Shown one piece after another: positions 1-11,139 of a stretch of DNA of 64,000 nucleotides. This DNA comes from Elgaria multicarinata webbii (Eukaryota > Chordata > Lepidosauria > Squamata > Anguidae): the NCBI RefSeq assembly GCF_023053635.1, contig NC_086177.1, positions 97,064,001 to 97,128,000 on the forward strand. The letters are read 5' to 3'. Below the pieces are notes generated by a model. The model saw only the letters and a program-made list of their open reading frames with translations, searched no databases and was not told the origin of the DNA. The position numbers and the translations under genes were made by a program. Position 1 is the first letter of the stretch, and the number at the start of each line of letters is the position of its first letter.

Positions 1-654
1 CCACAAATAGATGTTATAAATAGCATTGACTGAAGTGACTAAATCCCAGCTTCTGTTCTCCAGTTTTAGCATGAATTCAAATAGTGTTCCTGATTCCAAG
101 AATTGTAGGCTGTAAACTCTGGGTAAGGGGATGTGGAATACTGGGAACCTCATGGTGACTCTTACTACCGGCTATGCTGGTGGAGGAAAGTTGGAGAAAG
201 TAAATGTAGCTTCATAACACTGTGATTCCTTCCTTCTACCCAAAGCCCTTCATATCTGCCTTTCCACACATGTCTTTTTAAAATATTCACTAGCAGTAGT
301 GTACTGGTAAAGGTTTAAGTGCAGGCACTCATCATAACCATCCTTACAGCCACACCAACATAGCCACGTCAACAAACCAGATCTACTAGTGGAGGCTGGT
401 GGCTTTGAGTTCAATGGTTCTGACTGAAACCCAGACTTTAGCTAGACCTACTGGGCAGGATCTACACTATTCATTACACCGTTGTTTAAGTGCATTGTTG
501 CGTCCTCCCTTGCTACGTTACAAAATGCAACTTGAGCCCAGTCAATCGAAATACCTTTTCTTCTATCGTTTTACCCCGGCACACTCTTCTTTAGAACGTT
601 CTTCATTATGCTCATACCGGCTCTGAAGTAAACCTCCTTCTTCCGGTGACTCTG
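1..654. other. no gene recognised
   Basis: Unique-looking, moderately AT-rich sequence without a convincing coding region. A short stretch near 389-430 (GGAGGCTGGTGGCTT followed by a TTCTGACTGAAACC motif) recurs around 59485-59600, so part of it is an old low-copy repeat. Confidence 0.5.
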
Positions 655-840
655 AGCTAGACCTGCCGGGATAAGCCGGCAGGGAGGCGGGGCGACGTGT
701 AGGGACGAGGGAAGCCCTGCAGCATCTTAAAGGGGCCACGTGCGCCCCGAAAGATAAGCGGTTTTTTAAAAAAATTAAGCCTCTGTCCCCTCTTTCACCG
801 CCCTCCCTCCCTCCCCCCTCCCCCTCCCCCTCATCGCATT
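655..840 (+). mobile_element. fragment of GC-rich non-autonomous inverted-repeat DNA element
   Basis: This stretch shares the GCTAGACC-type end, the GGCAGGGAGGCGGGGCGA motif and the AAAGGGGCCACGTG segment with the fuller copies at 16743-17383 and 58070-58824. Only the left part is recognisable. A CR1-like LINE tail (CTATTCTATGATTCTATGAT) follows near 1018-1038 and is a separate insertion. Confidence 0.5.
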
Positions 841-1339
841 GTGCCAGCTCTCCCTCCCCTCGTCTAGAAAAGCCCTCACTTGTGCGCCTCTGCCTTTGGC
901 CGTTTGCAATTCGCATCCTCCCCATTTGAAATGATTTCAGGCGGGATTTTTGGAGGACTTCTTGCTTTGGTGGTTGCACTGATAGGTGTAATGGCTGGAG
1001 AACGGAATCTCAACTCTGCTATTCTATGATTCTATGATTGGGGTAGTTTATGTTTTCTCTCTCACACACACACACACTCATGCTGAGGAGAAAACAGCTG
1101 CTTTTGGCGCCTACCGGAAGTCGTCCTAATCAGGAAGCAAAGACCATGGTCACGAGACATGACTTTGAAAGACGGCATTGAAAACAATGAAAGGTTGGGG
1201 CACATTGTTAGTTTTAAAACGATTTTAACAGAAAGTGGAACGGTTTTAAAAGTCAGAAGAAACGTAACAACAACAGCATCACATGACTGCTGACGTCATC
1301 TCTGCCAACTTGTTACGTTTCATCTAGACAAGTGTAGAC

Positions 1340-1846
1340 GGGCCCCTGGTCTAGCGCGACGGAGGGGTGAAGATCTCATGATATTTTTATTACGAGATCT
1401 CCCCCTCTATTCACATGTGGCGTGCAACGACCTCAGAGGGAGAGGCGTCATGCCCGCCATTTTGTGTTTTTTTCTTAAAGGAGAAGATGCGTATGAGTGC
1501 TCGTGCACAAAAGGTAAGGATTTTTTTTTTTAAGTTATTTTCCCCACTCACCCACCCCTCCCCACCCCTGATGGGTGCAGTGCTCCTGAGGAGCTCTGCA
1601 CCCTGTGCGTGGGTCCTGGCTCCTCGTGAGTAACTGGGACAAACAGGGATGCCCAGCCACACATTCTGCAGTCTCGGAATCAGACCAGGACTACGGAAAA
1701 AGCTGGCTCAGAGTGTAGGGCGAGATCCCGGGACAAGGGAGGGATCATCGCTTCCTGATCCCAGGATCCCCTGTGCGTCATGTGAATGCACAGGGATGAT
1801 CCTGGGGGTCGCCCCGGGATTTCAGCCCATCTAGCTATGGCCCCAG
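1340..1846 (-). mobile_element. non-autonomous inverted-repeat DNA element (long form)
   Basis: The stretch is bounded by GGTCTAG-like and TCTAGCTATGGCC-like ends and carries the family's GATCCC..CAGGGATGATCC core. It corresponds, in reverse orientation, to the copy at 14580-15062, including the GAGATCT hairpin and the GCC ATTTTG motif. No transposase is visible. The family assignment to a particular DNA transposon class is not possible by eye. Confidence 0.55.
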
Positions 1847-1878
1847 AGCAGATTCACCACCCCATTGACATCTGAATC

Positions 1879-2010
1879 CCCAGCCTTAGCTCGGTGTGAT
1901 AGAGCACATACTTTGCATGCAGAAGGTCCCAGTTCAATTCCTGTCTTTTCCAGGAAGGACAAGGAAAGAATACTGCCAGAAACCCTGAATAGCCTCCTGC
2001 CCACCCACCC
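1879..2010 (+). repeat. tRNA-derived SINE fragment
   Basis: The TTTGCATGCAGAAGGTCCCA and GTTCAATTCCTG stretches are the tRNA-like head and B-box region of the squamate SINE family. They are followed by GAATACTGCCAGAAACCCTG, as in the duplicated copies near 24161 and 36421. The A-box region is degraded. Confidence 0.6.
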
Positions 2011-2210
2011 CACTGTCAGGCTGATCCAGATCAAGGTGTCCTGTGTCTATTCTAGAGTATGTGTGTGTGTGTAACTGGTAGACATGGATAACTACTAGAC
2101 ATGGATTTAAAGTAATGTCAACTTTGGCCCTAAGAGGTTTATTTATCAGGGATAGTATGTACAGTCCCTGGCAGAGCTCCAAGAACAGGCCTGCAGCAGG
2201 GTTTCTCCTA

Positions 2211-2455
2211 GGCCAGATCTACATCAAGCAGGATGTAGCACTATGAAAGTAATATGAAAGAGGCATATGGAGGCAGGATCTACACTACTGCTTTATAGCA
2301 GTATTGAAGTGCACTGACAACTGTTGGAGCCCATGAAAACATACCACATACCACTTTCATACCACTGTCATAGTGTTATATCCTGCTTGGTGTAGGTTCT
2401 GACAGTCGTCAGTGCATTTCAATACCACTATAAATCAGTAGTGTAGATTCTGCCC
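2211..2455. mobile_element. short inverted-repeat element (GATCTACAC ... GTGTAGATTC ends)
   Basis: It contains the AGCACTATGAAAG, TATCCTGCTTGGTGTAG and CAGTGCATTTCAATACCAC modules of the abundant palindromic family also at 5644, 25935, 37874, 40176, 44691 and 62284. Its ends carry the GATCTACAC motif rather than the usual ATCTACACCAAGC, so it is a rearranged or older subfamily. Confidence 0.55.
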
Positions 2456-3556
2456 TAGTCTTCTTAGCTGCTTCTCCTAATGCGGGGGTGAGCAGCTTGT
2501 TAGCCTCGAAATGTTTTGGAGGAAGGACGGGAGTTGTAGACCAAAACATCTGGAGGGCCAGAAGTTCCCCACCCATTCCCAAAAGAAGAGGGGGGGGCAG
2601 AGTTCTACTTAAGGGGATAATACACTGTTTAATTCATTGTTCCTAAGTATGAAACAGAGCCTGACATTTCCCTTTTTGAAATCTGTGATCAGTTCAGATA
2701 TATGTATCTGAATCTGACATTTCAACATCCTTAGAACAATTTCCAACCCAAATCCTCCAAAAGCTCACTGATAAGTTCTTCTAAAGCAATCACCCAGCTG
2801 CTTCATACTTCCTCATAGAAGTATTCCATGGATATTAGCTAGCCATGGAATTTGACTGAAGCTGTATCTGGGAGCTGTCAGAAAACTAGGATCTGGGAAA
2901 TCTTGCAGACGCCACGTAACATGTCCCTGCAGAGAAGTTCATGTGTTAGATTATTGTCTTAACAGTCGGGCTTATTTGAAGCTGCCCCAGCTAGGCCCTT
3001 TCCCAGTACAAATCAAGACTGTGTCTGTTTCAGAAAGCCCACTAACTTGAAAAAGAAAAAGAAAAGTAGGATGCCTATAAATCGCATCACCAACGACTAA
3101 ATAACAGCCAGCTAGGTTTGGGTTGAAGCAGAGCCAGGCTGTTCTAGAAACACAGCAGCTATTATGATGATGCCAGCAATACCACACAAATGGATGGGAA
3201 GATTTTTTTTTTTAAGAGTTAGCCCTGTCCAATTAAAGCAATAAGAGAATGGAGGTGAACTTTCCATAGAGTAATGTGGCCAAGAGAGCAAGGTGGACGC
3301 TTCTATTCTTGCAAGTTGTGTTGCCCGGTGGCCTGTGATGTGGTTTTGGAGTCAGGATCCCACTTTTAACGATTCACCTGAAAGATGCCCCACGCACGCA
3401 CATACAGAGAGAAGCCGAGGAAGTTGTCATTGCACTACTGACTCATGTGGTTAACATCAGAATGACTAGCTGCTTACCTTCCTGGAGGCCTATTTTTGAA
3501 TCCTTAGAGGATTCCCATGCACACCAAGTGGGGAAGGCTTATAGATCACTGACAGA
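2456..3556. other. no gene recognised
   Basis: No coding region recognised. About 2505-2575 is an arm of the foldback repeat seen whole at 46496-46621 (GGGAGTTGTAGACCAAAACATCTGGAGGG-type text). The remainder looks unique. Confidence 0.5.
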
Positions 3557-3715
3557 GCTACATGTGCCTCACGCAAAAGGTCCCTGGTTCAATGTAAGTT
3601 TGACAAACGCTCCTGCCTCAAACCCCTGGAGAACAGCTGCCCATCAATGTTGACAATACTGAACTGGATGGACTAATGATGTTACTCTATATCAGGCAGC
3701 TTCCTATGTTCCTAA
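3557..3715 (+). repeat. tRNA-derived SINE, degraded
   Basis: The GGTCCCTGGTTCAATGTAAG stretch is a decayed B-box region. It is followed by the SINE body ending in ATCAGGCAGCTTCCTATGTT, the characteristic 3' signature of this family (compare 24948 and 36899). Confidence 0.6.
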
Positions 3716-3858
3716 GGGGACAGGCATATCATAGAGTACCACAGTGGTTCTGGGAAGAGCCTGGTAGCCAAATCTCATGAGGGTTGGGGCGACTGTCAGG
3801 CACACCATTGAATCTAATGTTGCTCTACTTTGCAAGCTGTTATTATAAGAGTTACTGA

Positions 3859-3999
3859 GGCCTTAGCTAGACCGAAGGATTATCCCAGGCAAATGGAGGG
3901 GTCATCCCTGCCTGCTCCCGGGATCCCCTGTGTGTCATTTGGATGCACACAGATGATCCTGGGACGATACCGGGATATAGGCCTGGTCTAGCCATGGCC
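3859..3999 (+). mobile_element. short inverted-repeat DNA element (GGCCTTAGCTAGACC family)
   Basis: An approximately 140-bp element begins GGCCTTAGCTAGACC and ends GGTCTAGCCATGGCC, with the internal GGATCCCCTGTGTGTCAT core. Sister copies are at 8715, 11608 and 49780. It is non-coding and non-autonomous. Confidence 0.75.
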
Positions 4000-5314
4000 T
4001 GAGATTATTTGACAAGCTAGCACATGGGAGAAGTGTGTATAAACGTTCAACATTAGTTGTTGATATTGTTAAATGGCATGTGTTAAGGAAATTCAGTATA
4101 TTGTGAAGAAGTCCCTGAAATGAAATTTGCACAAAAACCCAAAATTTGGCAACGTTTCCTAGAGCACCTTTGGAAAATACGCTAAATTTTCACATAGCTT
4201 TCCTAATCAATTGCATTCAATTCGCGATATTTTTCCAAACAGAGATTGCAAATGTCTGTGGTAAAAAAAGATGAGAAGAACATCAGGCTGACGTTCAGAG
4301 AATTTGGGCAAGAGTAAGCATCACTTGTTCACCCCGTGAATATCTGGAATAAAGCGAAAGGAAGAACATGAGATTTTATTTTTATTTTAAAAAAAACTGA
4401 ATGCGGAGAAAAGCAATACTGATGGATTCACTCATCCCTCTTGCTGGCAAATGCAGCTTCTTTTGAAACTCACAGCCCCATGGAAGTTGTTCTGATCAGT
4501 GTCCCAATGCTTGTCAGATTCCAAATCAAATAAAGTTTATTAAGCAACCCATTAAAAGTTATATGAAACTTGTTGGACCTGGCTTTGCCAACTCTATACC
4601 TCAAAATCAATTGGGGGGGGGGGCAGAGAGAGGACAGAATGGTAAAGGAGCCAGTAAACTGAAACACGAATCTGTAGCCATTTGGAAGATGTTTGCCACT
4701 ATTTATCTCTCCTAAAATTAGATCTGTATTGCAAATGCTTCAAATCTGCAGAGAAAATGCCCCTTATCCTCACAGATCTAATTAGCAATATTACAGAATG
4801 CTTTTAGGCACTCCCAAAGCAGCAAAAAGTACAAGGAAAATGCTACAGGGATTTGTTTTCTTTGGATGAGAGAGCACTGGGGCAATGGAAGACTTTGAAA
4901 TATTTGTATTATTGACAAATACATAGCAAAACCTATGGAGAAATGTACCATTGATCTTGCCTGAGTTCCCCCAAAATAGTTGCATGGATCCCTATGGGTT
5001 CTTTGGATTCTTCCAGACCAACTCGCTCCATCTAAAGTCTCTTAGCCTGGCAAATTCAAACTGGAACTGTTTATAGTTGACTCTCAGTCAGCCCAGCCGC
5101 CAAACTGTAATGGATGTTTCATTTCCCGAGCTGGATTCCAGCAAGGCTTTTAAAAGTCTTTCGTTAAGTCCTTAAAATCCCAGGAACAGGACACAAGTCA
5201 CGGTTCTTTGCAACCAGAATCTAGTGCAGTATAAAGAGCCTGGTTCCCTCCAGATGTGTTAAACATGCTGGCTGGCAATCATGGCAGTTGGAGCCCCACA
5301 CATCTAGAGGACAT
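4000..5314. other. no gene recognised
   Basis: AT-rich unique-looking DNA with a homopolymer G run near 4613-4622. I see no exon-like or repeat-family signature. Confidence 0.5.
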
Positions 5315-5631
5315 AGGGTGACCATATGGAAAGGAGGACAGGGCTCCAGTATCTTTAACAGTTGTATTGAAGAGGAAATTTCAGCAGGTGTCATTTGTAT
5401 ATAGCGAGAACCTGGTGAAATTTCCTCTTCATCACACCAGTTAAAGCTGCAGGTGTCCTGCCCTCTTTTAAATCTGGTCACTCTAGTATAGCTCCTGCCC
5501 TTTAACTGTTGTGATGAAGAGGGAATTTCACCAGGTTCTCCATATATACAAATGACACCTGCTGAAATTCCCTTCTCTATGCAACTGTTAAAGATACAGG
5601 AGCCCTGTCCTCCTTTTCATATGGTCACCGT
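5315..5631. mobile_element. palindromic foldback element (GGGTGACCATATGGAAAGG family)
   Basis: The left arm starts AGGGTGACCATATGG and the right arm ends CATATGGTCACC. Both arms carry mirrored CTTTAACAGTTG and GAAATTTCAGCAGGTGTCAT modules, so the element folds on itself over almost its full length. It is non-coding. Further copies are at 22382 and 34703, and single arms are at 21421 and 33738. Confidence 0.8.
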
Positions 5632-5643
5632 AAGAGGACACCA

Positions 5644-5890
5644 GGGCCTCATCTACACCAAGCAGAATATAGCACTATGAAAGTGGTATGAAAGCAATAT
5701 ATAAAAGGCAGGAGCCACACCAAGCAGGATACAGTGGTATGAAAGCAGTATATGGTATGTGTCAGTGGGCCCCGACAGTTGTCAGTGCACTTCAATACAG
5801 CTATAAAGCAGCAGTGTGGCTCCTGGCTTTTATATACCACTTTCATACCACTTCCATAGTGCAATATCCAGCTTGGTGTAGATGAGGCCC
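5644..5890. mobile_element. palindromic inverted-repeat element (CTACACCAAGCAGGATAT family)
   Basis: It begins GGGCCTCATCTACACCAAGC and ends GCTTGGTGTAGATGAGGCCC, with internal mirrored TATATAAAAGGCAGGAGCCA modules. It is one of the most frequent elements in the window and is probably a MITE mobilised by an unseen transposase. Confidence 0.8.
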
Positions 5891-7146
5891 AGGTTGGAGA
5901 AGACTAATCTAGTGCTTCTTACTTCCTGCACCACCAACACTCTGTGTCCACCATATCACTCATAGCCTGAGCAGTATGCCTTAGGGCTGCAGTACTGGCC
6001 TCAGCACCTGGCTGAATAATCAGTCAGCTGATCTCCACCAGATCCTGTAAAGCTCCACCCACAGCACTTCCTCTCATTTTGAGCACTTGTCTCAGCAGAG
6101 AAGACATTGTCTGGCTGAGTTCCTGCTCTCTTCCTCCATATTGGAACCTGACATGCACACTCCCTGCCAGTCTTGGTCTGTGTCACCTACCTTTGGTAGT
6201 TTGGTTGCTATCTTTGGACCTTTACCTCTTGCCCATCTTGACTAGTGCTGGATTATTATTTTTAAAACCTCTGACTGATACAGCTTTGCCCTGACTACAA
6301 CACCACTGCCCAGGTTGACAATTGGAACCCCTGTGGACCCAGAAATTTAACCATCAGGCCCTGATACGTTCTTGATAGCAGCCATCAAGTTTGATGGGTC
6401 TATTCATACTCGTTGAGACAGCCAGGCTCCATACTAGAAATAAAAGAGAAATAGTCTGGACAAACCAACAGTTGTTAGCTTGTAAATCTTACACAAGAAG
6501 AGTGTTTGAGTAGCAAGCATTGTGATGGACAAAGTAGTATTTCACAGAGTTTTCCGTTAGATGACATTTCCCTTTCTGAATGTAGTCTGCTTTATCATTC
6601 CAGTGTAAAAATGAACAGCAGCCATCTATTAGCTATTAATTTCAAAGATGTTATCTGCAATCTGGAATTACCCTTGCAGCCGATGTTAGCATTTTGCTTT
6701 CCAGAAGATAGATTGTAATATTCTGAACTCCCACCCTGTTTCTAGCCGTACAACCAGTTTCCTCTTGGTGGTGGTACTCTGGAATTGGATGTTAAAGCAA
6801 CGACATCGGTTGGATAAAAGATTTGCTTTCTGCAAGAGGAAAGGATCTTGCTCAAGAGGAAGTTCCTTCTGCCCCATTTTTGGGCAACCCCCTCCATCCC
6901 ATTCCACAGCTCACCCCAATCAGCAGTATCCTCTGACTCTCTGAAGCATTTTCAAGTGGCTGGAGGGCTGCCTTGGGAAAGAGGGGGCTACTTCACCAGT
7001 GTAAACATGGATCCAACCCATATGTCTATAATATTTCTTCTACTTTTGGGTCCCAGGGTGGAGCATTATACTGACAGCTGTCCATGCCTCAACAGGTTCT
7101 GCTTCTCCAGAGACAGGTTGATTAACAAAGAGCTTGGACATGCCAA
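5891..7146. other. no gene recognised
   Basis: No coding region or named repeat is recognised here. Open frames in this stretch are short and lack family signatures. Confidence 0.45.
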
Positions 7147-7327
7147 GCTGCCTTATACTGAGTCACGCCATTGGTCCACCTATCTCAGGATTGTCCACAC
7201 TAATTGGCAGTGACTCTCCAGGGCTTTGCACAGGAATCTTTTCCAGACCTATCAGGGGATGTTGAGGATTGAACTTGGGACCTTCTGCATGCAAAGAACA
7301 TGCTGTACCCTAGAGCTACAGCTCCCT
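7147..7327 (-). repeat. tRNA-derived SINE, near full length
   Basis: Read on the minus strand, the element starts with a tRNA-like head containing an A box (AGCTCTAGGGTAC region) and a B box (GGTCCCAAGTTCAATCC). It ends with the CAGTATAAGGCAGCTT tail motif. This is the common squamate SINE seen elsewhere in the window. Confidence 0.8.
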
Positions 7328-7741
7328 CTTTACAAAGAAATGTAAGTTAAGGGAGTACCTCGTGTCATGGCATATAACCATGGCCCTTTTGAGGACTGGA
7401 TGTCCTGCCCTAGCCAGAAGTCCCACCTTCGGAAGACCTGCCCCAGAAAGAGAGATCAGCTGATGGGGTCATGTGACCCCTCTAGGAACTCGCCCCAATG
7501 CAGAAGACACATAGGATGTAGTTTTAGCCCCCTGACATGCACAGGAATGGAAATGGCCCCTCTGTGGATTGGCCCATTAGGGCCCATGTGACCCTGTAAG
7601 GTCCCATCTTCACTCCACTGACCAATAGGTAGAGTTTTACAAGGCGGCATCAGACGGTATAGAAGCAACCCTTTTTTCCTTGCTCAGATATGTTTTCTGC
7701 ATAGAGAACAAGGCGAGTCCGAGCAGCTCCCCCCCGGCCCA

Positions 7742-8000
7742 GGATCTGTGGGTTTTTCTCTTCCACTGGCACCCTTGAAGATTCAACCTAGAAAGATGAA
7801 AACTGTCCAGAAGAAATCGGCAGACATAAAAATTACACCAGCTCCTCAGAATGCTGAGGAGCATACCATTAGCTGTAGGACCTGTGGTTTTTTCTTTTCC
7901 TCTGGCACCCTTGAAGATTCAACCCAGAAAGATGAAAACTGACCAGATGACATCGGCAACTGGGAGCTTACCATTAGCTGTGTACCCTTCGGGACAGGAT
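7742..8000 (+). repeat. direct duplication of an approximately 130-bp unit
   Basis: Two adjacent copies share CTGGCACCCTTGAAGATTCA and AGAAAGATGAAAACTG. Each is followed by a related CAGA..GACATCGGCA and ACCATTAGCTGT segment. Neither copy resembles a repeat family that I recognise. The sequence is open in one frame over each unit, but no protein family is evident. Confidence 0.55.
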
Positions 8001-8107
8001 TCTGTTCCTGAAACTGCATCATGGGTCAGTTGGAGAATGGAATCCACCAAACAATGGTCTGATACAGAGTGTGATTGTGGTTGTGATCTAAAAAACCTGC
8101 TCCTAAA

Positions 8108-8385
8108 TTTATTTATTTATTTATTTATTTATATTCATTTATTTATTTATTTATTTATAAAAAATGTATACCGCCCCATAGCCGAAGCTCTCTGGGTGGT
8201 TTACAAAAGTTAAAAACAGTGAACATTAAAAAGTATACAAAATTTAAAAACCATCAAAAATATAAAAACAACAGTATCCATTTAAACAACAACAGTTCTG
8301 GGGTCCATTAAAAAACAAACAAACTTAGCATATGTTGTTAAATGCTGTTAAATGCCTGGGAGAAGAGAAAAGGCTTGACGTGGGA
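8108..8385 (-). repeat. LINE-tail-like interspersed repeat with (ATTT)n head
   Basis: A (TTTA)n tract runs into TATACCGCCCCATAGCCGAA and GCTCTCTGGGTGGTTTACAA, the core of a repeat that occurs at 10860, 15935, 17957, 41832, 49988, 51520 and 63935. It continues into a body ending near CCTGGGAGAAGAGAAAAGG. The likely origin is the 3' part of a LINE family, with the polarity inferred from the simple-repeat tail. Confidence 0.6.
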
Positions 8386-8592
8386 CCGAAAACTAAAGGC
8401 AAAGAGATTCCTGCCGTTGTGGACCCTATTGAAACTGTGGATGGCGATGTGCTTATGAAAATAGCCCAACCACTAGAAGAGAAAATGGAGCTGGGAGATC
8501 CTGACACAGCCTGTTCTACTTACCAGTCATCCCTGGAGACTCTGGAAGAGGAGATGGAGGTTATGACAGACAAAGGAGGCAAACCGGTAAGA
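8386..8592 (+). other. open segment of unknown identity ending at a splice-donor-like site
   Basis: About 69 codons stay open in one frame, giving an acidic peptide with no recognised domain, immediately after a repeat end. The open segment reaches AAACCG followed by GTAAGAATTT, a good match to a 5' splice site. It could be an exapted or orphan exon, or a chance open stretch inside an unrecognised repeat. I cannot name it. Confidence 0.25.
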
Positions 8593-8714
8593 ATTTTATA
8601 TATTAAATTTGTTCTTAATAGTATGTAGAGGGTGATCGCTGATTACTAAAAACTTGCCTTTGTTTTACACAGGAGTGTGCCATGTGTGGTGCTTTTGAGA
8701 ACTTGAACACTGAT

Positions 8715-8854
8715 GCCACAGCTAGACCTAAGGTTTATCCTGGGATCATCCAGGGTTCGCCCCTGCCTGAGCACTGGATCCCCTGTGTGTCACATAGATT
8801 AACAGGTTTGACCCCTGAATGATCCAGGGATAAACCTTAGGTCTAGCTATGGCC
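8715..8854 (+). mobile_element. short inverted-repeat DNA element (GGCC..AGCTAGACC family)
   Basis: The ends CCACAGCTAGACCTAAGG and CCTTAGGTCTAGCTATGGCC are inverted repeats flanking the GGATCCCCTGTGTGTCAC core. The structure is the same as at 3859 and 11608. Confidence 0.75.
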
Positions 8855-8910
8855 TGAGACTTCACAGGCTGTCAACATTACCTGCATTTTGTGTATTTGC
8901 CCCAGACCTG

Positions 8911-9028
8911 GGCCGGATCTACACTACTGCTTTAAAGTGCTTTATAACAGTTATAAAGCGCTTTAACTGCTTTAAAACGCTTTAAAACTGATATAAAGCG
9001 CTTTAAAGCAATAGTGTAGATCCGGCCC
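8911..9028. mobile_element. small near-perfect palindromic element
   Basis: GGCCGGATCTACACTACTGC on the left mirrors GCAATAGTGTAGATCCGGCC on the right. The interior repeats CTTTAAAGCGCTTTA-like words. At about 118 bp it is the most compact foldback element in the window and contains no coding capacity. Confidence 0.75.
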
Positions 9029-9133
9029 TGGGCATTGAAAGATTAAAAATAAAATTTCTTTTGTTATTTGCACCAATTTTGGAAAGTTTGTTGTAAACTT
9101 ACGCATCTACAGTATTCTTGTGTTAACCTACAA

Positions 9134-9582
9134 TATGGCAAAGCGTGAAGAAATCCGAAAGAAGATTTATTATACCCCTGGGCATATTGAGGGTTTGGGC
9201 GGAGTGAACCCCTATTTCAGGAGGCAAAAAAACAGAGCAAAACCCTGTGCAGAAGAGAAGTTGCCAAAAGGGTTGTCAGATCAGAATGCTTAAACATTGC
9301 ATAAACCAGCCAGGATCCATTTTAAAAGAAAAAAGACAATTGTGTCTGAAGTGGTTGTGCAATGGCAGGCCAATGTAGTTGATATGCATCAGTTTTCTAA
9401 ATATAACAATGGTTACAAGTACAGTTTAACCATGATAGACATTTTGTTTAAATATGCTTGGGCTCGAATTCTAAAAGATAAGACAGGTAGGCAGGAATCC
9501 GGTGCTTTTAAAGCTATTTTCACACAAGATGGAGGACAGCCTATCAAAATACTGACGGACACAGGCTGTGAGTTCCTAAACA
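9134..9582 (+). mobile_element. Polinton/Maverick integrase fossil (fragment)
   Basis: The translated sequence resembles the N-terminal linker and start of the catalytic core of Polinton-type integrases. It shows an [13 protein letters not shown]-like basic linker, then [10 protein letters not shown], a [16 protein letters not shown] stretch and an ILTDTGCEF stretch containing an aspartate of the acidic triad. Only this part of the element is present: no capsid, polymerase, ATPase or terminal repeats are seen nearby. It is broken and truncated, with a small number of breaks, and is old. Its right end abuts a myosin-like segment. Confidence 0.75.
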
Positions 9583-9765
9583 AGGAAAAGCTTTGCTTGG
9601 AAGCTCAGATAGCTCTGCTTGAAGAAGAATTGCAGGACAAACAGTTCAGTACAGAGTTGGGGAATGACTGCCTCAAGGAAGCAAATCTTCAGATTGACCA
9701 GATAAACACAGACCTGAATACGGAGCGTAACAATACACCGAAGACTGAACATGATTGCCAGCAAC
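9583..9765 (+). pseudogene. myosin-heavy-chain-tail-like fragment (composite copy 1)
   Basis: The translation reads [17 protein letters not shown], then [17 protein letters not shown]. This resembles the non-muscle myosin heavy chain rod (LEARIAQLEEELEEEQ ... QVDTLNAELAAERS in MYH9, from memory). Only this short part is present, joined directly to the Polinton integrase fossil. It is a member of the composite family at 10115-12930, 15290-17940, 19265-20790, 31600-33135, 41370-41836 and 43360-44490. Confidence 0.6.
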
Positions 9766-10859
9766 TTTTTTTGTTATTATTTTATCTATTTATCTTTTAT
9801 TGTGAAAATCAACAAAACAGAACAGAAAATAAATTGTGAAAACCGGGGCGGGGGGGGGGGGATGACCTATACATAACGTATATAAGATTATCATCATTTT
9901 CCATCATATGTACCATTCATTAAAAAAAGGGGGGAGTTATGCAAATGTTTCAAAAAAACGTATTTATCCACTTGCAAGTTGTGTCTATACATATAACATC
10001 CATTCAAAAGTTGATAATATTATTAGGTCCTCGATCCATTGCATTATGGGACCTGGGGATTTCTCCTTCCAATGAGATAGTATCTTTTAGCTGTCATAAG
10101 AACTCTGAACATCCATGTGCCAACTGGCGGGAGTGGCAAAAAGGGAAGTGTTGACTTGGCCACAAAATGAAAGAGAAGACTAGAGAAGAATTTTTCAGGA
10201 CTCTAAGGTGCATATTTGATACCTGCAGCCTGTCTGAATGGAAGCACAACTTTCCATTCCAGAGTTCAGGGCCCCACTGAAAGTTTGAAGAATTATTCTC
10301 TGGGGCTTTGGGAGGCATTAGGGGAAACAGTTAGCAGCAAATGGGGCCCACCAGGACAATGAGCAACTGCTCAAGGAGAGATTTGTGGAATGCATATACG
10401 ATGATACTGTGTGTAGAGAATTACGTTTTTTTGTTATGGCAAAAGGGAAAAACACCTTTCTTGGATTTTAAGGAGGATGCACAAGTAGGAAGATGGATGG
10501 CAAATAACATCTTGAGAGAAGAAGTGATTGAAAGGAAAGAGTGGAAAGGAATCTTGGAACATGTCAATGAGAGGATATGGGAAAAGGTACAGATGGAGGT
10601 GCAAAAGGTGAAAATGGATCTGAAACAAGAACTGATGGGGGCTGGAGAGTGGAACAACAGGCCAGACCGATTTGCTGAAGATGTGGGGAAGTAGGGAACA
10701 TAGCCAGAAGATGCATGGCCAAGGAGGGTGATGTTAGCAAGTTTGTCCATGAGTTAAGTCTAAAGAAGCTCTGGAGCAGCAGTTGGAGATGAAAATTCAG
10801 CTGGAAGAGCAGGAGAAATAGATACAGGCCATAAAAGATGCCAAGTTGCATCTAGAAGT

Positions 10860-11060
10860 GAACTATTTATTTATTTATTGCATTTATATACCGCCCCCAT
10901 AGCTAGAGCTCTCTGGGCGGTTTACAGAAAATATATTGAATGAATGAACAACATTAATTGCATTAGCCTTAGACCACTGCAGCACAAAACCAGGCAACTA
11001 AAATTACATAAACGTACATAAAAATAAAATAATCAGCAGTTAAAATTAGCTGTTAAAATG
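10860..11060 (-). repeat. LINE-tail-like interspersed repeat
   Basis: A (TTTA)n head is followed by TATACCGCCCCCATAGCTAG and GCTCTCTGGGCGGTTTACAG, the same family as at 8108 and 51520. It is inserted into the composite copy just after a CATCTAGAAGTGAAC segment that continues downstream in other copies. Confidence 0.65.
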
Positions 11061-11139
11061 GTTGTTAAAACATATTCTTCAAATAGCAATCAGTTTCACG
11101 TGGTTGTACGGACACAACGCTATCTCATGCTGCAGAGAC

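Noticed and set aside
9297-9839. 180-codon open frame as a functional fused gene
   Set aside because: It crosses a junction between an integrase fossil and a myosin-like repeat piece, both decayed, and ends in low-complexity sequence. It is a chance open stretch.
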